Positions 1 through 4,239 of a stretch of 6,871 nt of DNA are shown in pieces. Source of the DNA: Oscillospiraceae bacterium. Its GTDB lineage: Bacteria; Bacillota; Clostridia; Oscillospirales; Oscillospiraceae. Made by a program: the position numbers and the translations under genes. The notes beneath the pieces are model-generated. The model ran no database searches, was not told the origin of the DNA, and saw only the letters and a program-made list of their open reading frames with translations. Where the stretch lies: positions 1 to 6,871 of the forward strand of contig JAGAMQ010000026.1 of the NCBI GenBank assembly GCA_017624645.1, written 5' to 3'. Each line of letters starts with the position of its first letter. The first letter of the stretch is position 1.

Positions 1-84
1 CAGTTCGCTGCGCAGCTCACGGAAGTACTTCTTGACCTTGCCCCAGGTTCTCTTGAACCAGTTTTCCTTCTTGACTTCAGCCAT
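1..84 (-). CDS. secE: Preprotein translocase subunit SecE, N-terminal part (cut by window edge)
   Basis: Only the first 28 codons are in the window; the gene runs off the left edge. The visible residues are strongly basic and include KVKKYFRELRSEL, which fits the cytoplasmic amphipathic stretch just before the conserved 'K-V-x-W-P' segment of SecE. The single membrane helix that would confirm it lies outside. SecE is the small essential subunit that clamps SecY in the SecYEG protein-export channel. The ATG at 82-84 is preceded by AAGGAGG (96-102), 11 nt upstream, whose first bases overlap the rpmG stop codon, so the two genes are translationally close and surely share a transcript. The order rpmG-secE (usually followed by nusG) is the standard Firmicute arrangement and supports the call. 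The identity rests on this short peptide plus context. Confidence 0.87.
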   Translation of the reverse strand, partial: MAEVKKENWFKRTWGKVKKYFRELRSEL

Positions 85-100
85 GATAAAGGGCGCCTCC

Positions 101-250
101 TTACTTGGTCTCGTTGTGAGTGGTATGCTTTCTGCAGAATCTGCAGTACTTCTTCATTTCGAGACGGTCGGGATCGTTCTTCTTGTTCTTCATGGAATTG
201 TAGTTTCTCTGCTTGCACTCGGAGCATCTCAAAGTGACTTTAACGCGCAT
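101..250 (-). CDS. rpmG: 50S ribosomal protein L33, four-cysteine type
   Basis: A complete 49-residue protein beginning [17 protein letters not shown]. It is a component of the large ribosomal subunit. It has the full L33 layout: a basic N-terminus, the first pair C9-x2-C12, the N-Y-x-S-x-K-N-K-K-N-x-P-D-R-L-E core, and the second pair C36-x2-C39 ([11 protein letters not shown]). Keeping all four cysteines makes this the zinc-binding 'C+' paralogue rather than the zinc-independent form made under zinc starvation. The ATG at 248-250 is preceded by AAGGAGGT (257-264) at 6 nt spacing. The stop codon overlaps the secE ribosome site, with 16 nt between the genes. The sigma-A-type promoter at 381-409 drives it through a leader of about 120 nt. 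Confidence 0.96.
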   Translation of the reverse strand: MRVKVTLRCSECKQRNYNSMKNKKNDPDRLEMKKYCRFCRKHTTHNETK

Positions 251-308
251 AACGGCACCTCCTTAAATTTGCCTCCCTGTATCACTCCGGCTAGAGAAAA
301 ATTTAGTA

Positions 309-330
309 AGCGGGCACTACAATTCCCGCT
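309..330 (-). other. Small hairpin in the rpmG-secE leader
   Basis: AGCGGG (309-314) pairs with CCCGCT (325-330) around a 10-nt loop, in the untranslated leader between the predicted start of transcription near 374 and the rpmG ribosome site at 257-264. The next T-run on the minus strand is several bases past the stem, so it is a poor intrinsic terminator. It might be a leader structure, but 6 bp may also be chance. Confidence 0.35.
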
Positions 331-380
331 CCGGAGCTGAAAAAAGCGCACAAAAAAAGCCCTTTTTCACAGGTAGAACC

Positions 381-409
381 ATTCTATCACAGACTGGTGC
401 GTTCGTCAA
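381..409 (-). promoter_or_regulatory. Sigma-A-type promoter for rpmG-secE
   Basis: On the minus strand, TTGACG (404-409) and TAGAAT (381-386) are separated by exactly 17 bp, each matching the housekeeping consensus at five of six positions. Transcription should start near 374, giving a leader of about 124 nt before rpmG. The element lies about 35-60 bp from the divergent ruvX -10 box, so the two promoters are nearly back to back. Confidence 0.82.
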
Positions 410-420
410 CAATTTTTTTC

Positions 421-449
421 TTTATTTTTTTGAGTTTTTGCGCTATAAT
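421..449 (+). promoter_or_regulatory. Promoter for ruvX, perfect -10 with weak -35
   Basis: A perfect TATAAT lies at 444-449, 36 nt before the ruvX ATG. The hexamer at 17-bp spacing (421-426, TTTATT) is a poor -35, and a TTGAGT at 430-435 is only 8 bp away and cannot serve. The upstream stretch 410-440 is very T-rich, which may act as an UP-like element. The -10 is clear; the -35 is uncertain. Confidence 0.6.
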
Positions 450-485
450 GGGGAAAAAGCAAAACAAACGGAGAGGATACCCAAA

Positions 486-902
486 ATGAAGAGGATTATG
501 GCGATCGATTATGGAGATGCGCGGACGGGAATAGCTGTTTCGGATCTTCTTTGCAGTATTGTTGGCACCACCACGGTGATCCACAGCCGCAGACCGGAGA
601 AAACCCTGGAAGAAATTTGCCGCATGACTGCCGGAAGTGATGTGGGGGAGATCGTTGTGGGTCTGCCCCGGAATATGGATGGCTCCGAAGGCCCCAGAGC
701 GGAGCTTTGCCGGAGCTTTGCACAGCAGCTGGAGCAGGCTACAGGATTGCCTGTCCATCTGTGGGATGAGCGGCGGACCACGGTGGAGGCCCATAACATT
801 CTTTCGGCACACAACTACCACGGCAAGAAGCGCAAGGATACTGTGGATGCGGTTGCCGCATCCCTGATCCTGGAGGGCTATCTTGCTTTTCGGGGACGGT
901 AA
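486..902 (+). CDS. ruvX: RuvX/YqgF family protein (putative Holliday junction resolvase / pre-16S rRNA nuclease)
   Basis: A 138-residue RNase H-fold protein of standard family length. In order: the first strand with the catalytic-type aspartate, MAIDYGDARTGIAVSD (D8), then VVGLPRNMDGSEGPRA (about 58-71), then LWDERRTTVEA (about 92-102), and finally KKRKDTVDAVAASLILEGYL (about 114-133) with its metal-binding acidic residue. YqgF in E. coli matures the 5' end of 16S rRNA, and the family is also annotated as a putative Holliday junction resolvase; which applies here cannot be told from sequence. The ATG at 486 is chosen over the in-frame ATG at 438 because GGAGAGG (470-476) sits 9 nt upstream, and because 438 precedes the -10 box at 444-449. 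The last 25 nt overlap the convergent TSUP gene. No U-rich terminator is visible after the stop. Confidence 0.95.
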   Translation: MKRIMAIDYGDARTGIAVSDLLCSIVGTTTVIHSRRPEKTLEEICRMTAGSDVGEIVVGLPRNMDGSEGPRAELCRSFAQQLEQATGLPVHLWDERRTTVEAHNILSAHNYHGKKRKDTVDAVAASLILEGYLAFRGR

Positions 903-1252
903 AAAAGCTCCCGGATGCCTGTAAACAGGAGCAGGATGCCAAACATTTTCCTTAGAAGACCCGCATCTATCATACCGCTGATTGCGGAAAAAATGCCTGC
1001 ACTGATGCACCCGGCAATCACTGCCGGTAAAATCTGTTTTAGATCCAAAGCGCCCTGCTTCCATCGGAAAAAGCTGGCCACCACGGCGCAGGGAATAAAA
1101 AACAGCAGATTGATGCACCGGGCATCAATGTGACTTAACCCTGCCACGAGAGTAAGCCAAAGCATCAGCAGGCTTCCCCCACCCACGCCCAGACCGGAAA
1201 GAAAACCCAGTGCGGTCCCTACAATAATCAGAATAAGGGGATTGTTCAGCAT
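878..1252 (-). CDS. TauE/SafE (TSUP) family transporter, second half-size gene
   Basis: A 124-residue very hydrophobic protein with about four membrane segments (roughly 6-28, 46-64, 73-95 and 102-118). The glycine-rich first helix, GFLSGLGVGGGSLLMLWL (about 16-33), followed by A-R-C-I-N-L-L-F-F-I-P (44-54) and a K-x-G turn, is the repeat signature of the sulfite exporter TauE/SafE family. Members export or import small anions such as sulfite or organosulfonates; the substrate cannot be named. Full-length members have about eight helices from two such repeats, so this protein probably pairs with the product of the gene just upstream. The ATG at 1250-1252 overlaps the previous stop by 7 nt (ATGCTGA). 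The nearest Shine-Dalgarno, GGGGAGG, is 12 nt upstream, a little far, which suggests translational coupling. The 3' end overlaps ruvX by 25 nt. Confidence 0.85.
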   Translation of the reverse strand: MLNNPLILIIVGTALGFLSGLGVGGGSLLMLWLTLVAGLSHIDARCINLLFFIPCAVVASFFRWKQGALDLKQILPAVIAGCISAGIFSAISGMIDAGLLRKMFGILLLFTGIRELFYRPRKAR

Positions 1253-1599
1253 AAATACCGGATACCTCCCCATAGGATAAAGATCCCAAGGATCCTGTGG
1301 AGCCACAGGTTGGGGATCTTTTTTGCCAGTATCCCTGCCAGTAGGCCTCCTATAACACTGCCGGCAAGATAGCACAGGGTAGTGCCTGCATCAATATTTG
1401 CCCTTTGGAGGGTGAAAGATAGAGATACAAGACATATGGGCAGGATAATGGTGACGGAAGAGGGGAATACCTCCCCGTCATCTATGGGTGTCAGCCATGT
1501 GAGCAGTGGTACGAGTATCATTCCACCACCGGCTCCGAACAGCCCGTTTACCGCCCCGGCGCATATGCCCGAAATAGTAAATCCAACAGATTTTTTCAA
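1246..1599 (-). CDS. TauE/SafE (TSUP) family transporter, first half-size gene (TTG start)
   Basis: A 117-residue membrane protein with about four helices (roughly 5-35, 47-64, 72-92 and 98-116). The segment GICAGAVNGLFGAGGGMILVP (11-31) is the characteristic first-repeat motif of the TSUP family. With the next gene it would rebuild the usual eight-helix, two-repeat transporter, so the likely working unit is a heterodimer; this is inference. The start is TTG at 1597-1599 because AGGAGG (1607-1612) lies exactly 7 nt upstream, and longer readings run back through two hairpins into the end of the foldase gene. The Shine-Dalgarno is inside a hairpin (1603-1639), so translation may be controlled. 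No separate good promoter is visible, only a TATAAA-like element near 1640-1645 without a -35, so it may depend on readthrough from the foldase gene. Confidence 0.87.
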   Translation of the reverse strand: MKKSVGFTISGICAGAVNGLFGAGGGMILVPLLTWLTPIDDGEVFPSSVTIILPICLVSLSFTLQRANIDAGTTLCYLAGSVIGGLLAGILAKKIPNLWLHRILGIFILWGGIRYLC

Positions 1600-1602
1600 A
1601 AC

Positions 1603-1639
1603 AACACCTCCTATGGGGATTTTCTCCACAGGAGGTGTT
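1603..1639 (-). promoter_or_regulatory. Hairpin sequestering the TSUP gene Shine-Dalgarno
   Basis: On the minus strand the arms 1626-1639 and 1603-1616 pair over 14 consecutive positions around a 9-nt loop (1617-1625). The 3' arm contains the AGGAGG (1607-1612) of the TTG-started TSUP gene, and the stem ends 3 nt before the start codon. One pair (1613 with 1629) is G-U in minus-strand RNA but A-C in plus-strand RNA, so the helix is continuous only in the transcript of the gene it precedes. It would block ribosome binding unless opened. The run after the stem (GTTTTG) is too poor for a convincing terminator, but a mixed role cannot be excluded. Confidence 0.65.
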
Positions 1640-1675
1640 TTTATACAATACCCCCCTGCCGTCACGGCAGGGGGG
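1640..1675 (-). terminator. Intrinsic terminator after the foldase gene
   Basis: An 11-bp perfect GC-rich stem (arms 1665-1675 and 1651-1661, loop of three bases 1662-1664) begins 6 nt after the foldase stop codon. On the minus strand it is followed by TATTGTATAAA, a broken U-tract. The stem is strong but the tail is imperfect, so termination may be partial, which would let some transcription pass into the TSUP pair. Confidence 0.7.
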
Positions 1676-1681
1676 TGAGGA

Positions 1682-3334
1682 TCAATTGTTGGCGATGGAC
1701 ATATCCAGAGGGACATGCTTCAGGTTCAGCTTTGCAGCGGACACATCCTTCAGTGCGCCTTCATACCACTCGGCCTGTGCCTCTGTTTTCATCTGCTGGG
1801 TGATCATGTGATCACGGTAGTTAAGCTGGGAATTGCCTACATAGAACATCACGTGGTAACCGAATTCGGTCTCAATGACTTCTGCATCGCCTTCCTTGCG
1901 GTTGGGATCAATGGACCAGCTGAGGAACTCCGGTACATAGTTAGAAGCAGGGTTGATATCCTCAAACAGACCGCCGTCGGCTGCGGAGCTGTCGTCGCTG
2001 TACTTCTTTACCATCTCAATGAAGCTGTCCTGAGTAGCTTCGCCGTCCTTCCACTCCTGGAAGTACTTTTCCGCCTCGTCCTTGGCAGTCTTCTTTTCTT
2101 CCTCGGAGTATTCCTTAACGCCAGTCTCTTCGTTTTCGGTGCCACCTTCGAACTGCACCAGCAGATGACGGACGTTGCCCATGGCAGTCTTGTTGTCGTT
2201 GCGGCTTACAAAGTAGACAACATAGTAACCGTTGGCAAGATCGCCTTCCTTAGCATCTGTGGAGAGGTTGGGGATGGCCGCAATGTCACCTTCCTTGCGC
2301 TCATCGGCAGCCAGCCACTTGCTGAGGGTGGCGTTGATGGAGGTGTGCAGAAGATCCGTCTCCTTATTCACAGAGATACTGCTGCTCTCATTCACGGGAA
2401 CCTCTTTCGCCTTTGCCTGGAGCTCCTCCAGGGTGGTGGCGGTGGCGAGGGCTTCGGCGGCTTCCTTCAGCTTCTTCTTAGCAGCTTCGTTCTGTTCGTC
2501 GGTATACTCGGTCTCTCCGGTCTCCTCGTTCTTGGTACCGTTCTCCCGGAACTCGGTATAGCTCAGGTAGGCAGAATGATAGGTGTAGGAGTTGAAATCC
2601 GCAGCCTTATCCTTTTCGTAATCGCGGATTGCTGCATCATCGTATTTTAACTCGTCGTAGTAATTTTCATAGAACGCGTGGGCCAGTTCGGTTCGCTCCA
2701 GATACTTGCTGTAGCTGTCCATATCGGAGCCGTAGCCGTAGACGATGTTCAAATACTGTTCCGCATTGGAATAGCCATACAGCTTGGCGTTGGTTTCGAT
2801 GCTGGAAAGGGTGCTCTGCAGCTCCTTCTGCTGATCCTCGGACAGGGTGAAGCCAGCTTCCTTGGCAAGCTTTTCCATGGTCAGATCGCTCTTGGCGTTC
2901 TCCAGAGCCGTATCTACAAAGTAGTCTGCCCAGGTAGCACCGGTCTCCTTGTCCTGCACCTGCTCGTTCAGAGGCTTGGTCACATCCAAACCAAGGGAAT
3001 CGAAGTACAGCTCAAAGTAAGTAGAGTACTGGCTGTAGGCTTCGTTGTACATCTTGTTGATGGCGTCGTTGTAATAGTAGTTAAACTCAACGGTGTTCAG
3101 CTGTACGTCTTCAACGGAAGCGGCAATGGTGCTTTTTTCGAACACACCGCTTTGGGTGACACCTCTGATGATGAGAGATGCTACAGCAATCAGCACAACC
3201 AGTGCCATGGCGGAAACGAAAGCGATGGTGTATACCTTCAGCTTCTTTGCTTCTTTCTGTTCGGCGCGCTGCTTTTCAGTGATGAATACACTTTCTTGCT
3301 CTTTGCGGAGCTTTTTCTTATCGGATGCGCTCAT
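1682..3334 (-). CDS. Membrane-anchored parvulin-type peptidyl-prolyl isomerase (PrsA/SurA-like foldase)
   Basis: A 550-residue protein that probably helps exported proteins fold outside the membrane by cis-trans isomerisation of prolyl bonds. It has a short, highly charged cytoplasmic N-terminus, one membrane helix (about 33-58) and a long acidic, tyrosine-rich extracellular part. The helix carries no lipobox cysteine, so the protein is anchored by the helix rather than by lipid as PrsA is. A SurA/PrsA-like N-terminal region is followed by a recognisable parvulin domain at about 387-503: VRHLLV (388-393), SDDSSAADGGLF (446-457), VPEF (467-470) and EFGYHVMFYV (490-499). A second, degenerate copy seems to lie at about 253-378, ending NGYYVVYFVSR. 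The ATG at 3332-3334 is preferred over upstream in-frame ATGs because AGAGGA sits 9 nt before it. A good promoter lies at 3401-3429, and a terminator follows. Whether it is catalytically active is not known. Confidence 0.87.
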   Translation of the reverse strand: MSASDKKKLRKEQESVFITEKQRAEQKEAKKLKVYTIAFVSAMALVVLIAVASLIIRGVTQSGVFEKSTIAASVEDVQLNTVEFNYYYNDAINKMYNEAYSQYSTYFELYFDSLGLDVTKPLNEQVQDKETGATWADYFVDTALENAKSDLTMEKLAKEAGFTLSEDQQKELQSTLSSIETNAKLYGYSNAEQYLNIVYGYGSDMDSYSKYLERTELAHAFYENYYDELKYDDAAIRDYEKDKAADFNSYTYHSAYLSYTEFRENGTKNEETGETEYTDEQNEAAKKKLKEAAEALATATTLEELQAKAKEVPVNESSSISVNKETDLLHTSINATLSKWLAADERKEGDIAAIPNLSTDAKEGDLANGYYVVYFVSRNDNKTAMGNVRHLLVQFEGGTENEETGVKEYSEEEKKTAKDEAEKYFQEWKDGEATQDSFIEMVKKYSDDSSAADGGLFEDINPASNYVPEFLSWSIDPNRKEGDAEVIETEFGYHVMFYVGNSQLNYRDHMITQQMKTEAQAEWYEGALKDVSAAKLNLKHVPLDMSIANN

Positions 3335-3400
3335 GTAATCCATTCCTCTCATTTGCGAATTGGTAGGCATACGGATGTACGCCTAAATACAGACCCAAAC

Positions 3401-3429
3401 AGTATAACTGATTTGGCAGAATATTTCAA
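3401..3429 (-). promoter_or_regulatory. Sigma-A-type promoter for the foldase gene
   Basis: On the minus strand TTGAAA (3424-3429) and TATACT (3401-3406) are separated by exactly 17 bp. Both are close to the housekeeping consensus. Transcription should start near 3394, giving a leader of about 60 nt before the ATG at 3334. A tandem 10-bp repeat lies 13 bp upstream of the -35. Confidence 0.83.
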
Positions 3430-3442
3430 GAACTTTCTTTTT

Positions 3443-3462
3443 AAATGGTCATAAATGGTCAT
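3443..3462 (-). repeat. Tandem 10-bp direct repeat upstream of the foldase promoter
   Basis: AAATGGTCAT occurs twice head to tail (3443-3452 and 3453-3462), followed by AAA as if a third copy had begun. The minus-strand reading is ATGACCATTT twice. The two copies are one helical turn apart and sit just upstream of the -35 element, so they present the same DNA face, as expected of an activator or response-regulator site. No protein can be assigned to it, and in AT-rich spacer DNA a short duplication may also be accidental. Confidence 0.6.
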
Positions 3463-3486
3463 AAAACAAAAAAGTTTACAAATTGT

Positions 3487-3528
3487 TGAAAAAATAAAAC
3501 GGCATAGGGAGATTTATCCCTATGCCGT
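3487..3528 (-). terminator. Strong intrinsic terminator of the 6S-like RNA (and DUF1292) transcript
   Basis: A 12-bp perfect stem (arms 3517-3528 and 3499-3510) around a six-base loop is followed on the minus strand by TTTTATTTTTTC. This is a textbook rho-independent terminator. It starts immediately after the closing helix of the structured RNA, which fixes the RNA's 3' end and separates this transcript from the foldase promoter. Confidence 0.92.
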
Positions 3529-3721
3529 ACCCGCTTTGGCCGTAACGCATCCTATTATGACCTGCACGAATCGGCAGGTGGGTCGCTGCTCTGAACCTTA
3601 GCTGCTCCCAACGTCCACCCATCGTCAAAGCGTGGGCGGGAGGTCTGCAATCCGGCACAGAAGTCCTGCGTCCCAAATAAAAGATGTGGGTCCAAAAGGA
3701 CACGCTACGCACCAAGCAGGC
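3529..3721 (-). ncRNA. ssrS: Structured non-coding RNA, probable 6S RNA
   Basis: This 193-nt stretch has no credible reading frame but folds as a closed rod. Its two ends, 3698-3721 and 3529-3552, pair at 21 of 24 positions (five of them G-U), with one small internal loop. Inside are an unpaired, T/A-rich 5' strand, a small hairpin on the 3' strand (3560-3579, ACCTGC/GCAGGT), and an apical stem with an 11-nt loop (arms 3633-3639 and 3615-3621). Length, closing stem, open central bubble with a 3'-strand hairpin, and an immediate terminator are the known plan of 6S RNA, which mimics an open promoter and binds housekeeping RNA polymerase. The segment GGACGTTGGGAGCAGC resembles what I recall of clostridial 6S RNAs, but I cannot check this. 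It begins 6 nt after the DUF1292 stop, with only a weak promoter inside that gene (TTTACG 3748-3753, TTAAAT 3726-3731, spacer 16). It lacks the SRP RNA loop signature. Confidence 0.68.
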
Positions 3722-3727
3722 GGTGAT

Positions 3728-4006
3728 TTAATCTTCCTGGTCCTCTTCGTAAAGCTGATCCATGATCCTCTGATAAACGGTTTCCAGTTCCTGTTCGTTT
3801 TCAATGGCACAGAGAATGGGCTCGCCGTCTTCCTCCACGGACTTAAGGATACTGACTTCCAGCTCCTGTCCGTCCTCACTGCCGGCTGGGATCACTGCCA
3901 GATAAGTGCAGCCGTTGTATTCCAGGGTGGACAGAACTTCCAGCTCATATTCAGAGCCGTCTTCGTCAACGATTGTCATAAAATCGGAACCAAATTCATT
4001 TTCCAT
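3728..4006 (-). CDS. DUF1292 family protein (YrzB-like), function unknown
   Basis: A 92-residue strongly acidic protein of usual family length. It shows the DUF1292 pattern: an N-terminal M-T-I-V-D-E-D-G-S-E-Y-E-L-E-V-L strand pair (10-25), then Y-L-A-V-I-P (35-40), then E-L-E-V-S-I-L-K-S-V-E-E-D-G-E-P-I-L (48-65) and an acidic amphipathic tail (69-92). It has no signal peptide or membrane helix, so it is cytosolic. The biochemical role of the family is not established. In many Firmicutes these genes sit beside ruvX (yrrK-yrzB in Bacillus subtilis); here they are separated by about 2.8 kb. The ATG at 4004-4006 has GGAGG (4016-4020) 9 nt upstream and a clear promoter at 4032-4060. The structured RNA follows 6 nt after the stop and may be part of the same transcript. 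Confidence 0.9.
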   Translation of the reverse strand: MENEFGSDFMTIVDEDGSEYELEVLSTLEYNGCTYLAVIPAGSEDGQELEVSILKSVEEDGEPILCAIENEQELETVYQRIMDQLYEEDQED

Positions 4007-4031
4007 AGAAGACTACCTCCATTGCGCTTTT

Positions 4032-4060
4032 ATTGTAACCGAAAGGGTCAATAAAATCAA
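4032..4060 (-). promoter_or_regulatory. Sigma-A-type promoter for the DUF1292 gene
   Basis: On the minus strand TTGATT (4055-4060) and TACAAT (4032-4037) are exactly 17 bp apart. Transcription should begin near 4025, leaving a very short leader of about 19 nt that still holds the GGAGG at 4016-4020. A TTGACC within the spacer is too close to the -10 to be the -35. It diverges from the PBP promoter. Confidence 0.82.
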
Positions 4061-4120
4061 GAGGAAATCCCAACCGTACAGCGCGGAGAAGAAATTTGCG
4101 GATTATTCATAAAAAAGGAC

Positions 4121-4149
4121 TTTCGTTTTTTATTTGGGTATGCTATAAT
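4121..4149 (+). promoter_or_regulatory. Extended -10 promoter for the class A PBP gene
   Basis: TGCTATAAT at 4141-4149 is a perfect extended -10 (TG, one base, TATAAT). The -35 position at 17-bp spacing is TTTCGT (4121-4126), a weak match, as expected when the TG extension compensates. Transcription should start near 4156, leaving a leader of about 85 nt. A GGAGGT at 4228-4233 precedes the ATG by 6 nt. Confidence 0.75.
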
Positions 4150-4239
4150 GATATGAACGATGCTTTAGCTTTATGCATTGAATTTCATTTGATCATATGA
4201 CCTTGCGGGCCGAGGTGCCGCGTTGATGGAGGTAACGAC

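Noticed and set aside
32..340. Plus-strand frame of 102 codons across secE, rpmG and the leader
   Set aside because: It lies antisense to two certain genes and runs through their ribosome sites and the leader. No family resemblance.
438..485. Upstream in-frame ATG that would lengthen RuvX by 16 residues
   Set aside because: It precedes the -10 box at 444-449 so would not be transcribed, lacks a ribosome site, and the extension is not family-like; 486 has GGAGAGG at 9 nt.
1651..1675. Perfect 11-bp palindrome as a mobile-element end or integration site
   Set aside because: It sits 6 nt after a stop codon and is followed by a partly T-rich tail; no direct repeats, transposase or integrase are nearby, so a terminator explains it better.
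1715..3454. Two long plus-strand open frames (311 and 258 codons) opposite the foldase gene
   Set aside because: They have the same codon-register artefact. The foldase on the minus strand has a promoter, ribosome site, membrane helix, parvulin motifs and terminator; the plus frames have none of these.
3529..3721. SRP RNA, RNase P RNA or a riboswitch as the identity of the structured RNA
   Set aside because: The GGAAGGAAGCAGC-type SRP apical loop is absent; the length is far too short for RNase P RNA; and the RNA is 3' of a gene and closed by its own terminator with no gene directly downstream in the same transcript, unlike a riboswitch.
4153..4200. Possible 15-codon leader peptide before the PBP gene
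   Set aside because: Its ATG lies at or before the predicted transcription start near 4156 and has no Shine-Dalgarno; the composition shows no attenuation-type codon run.
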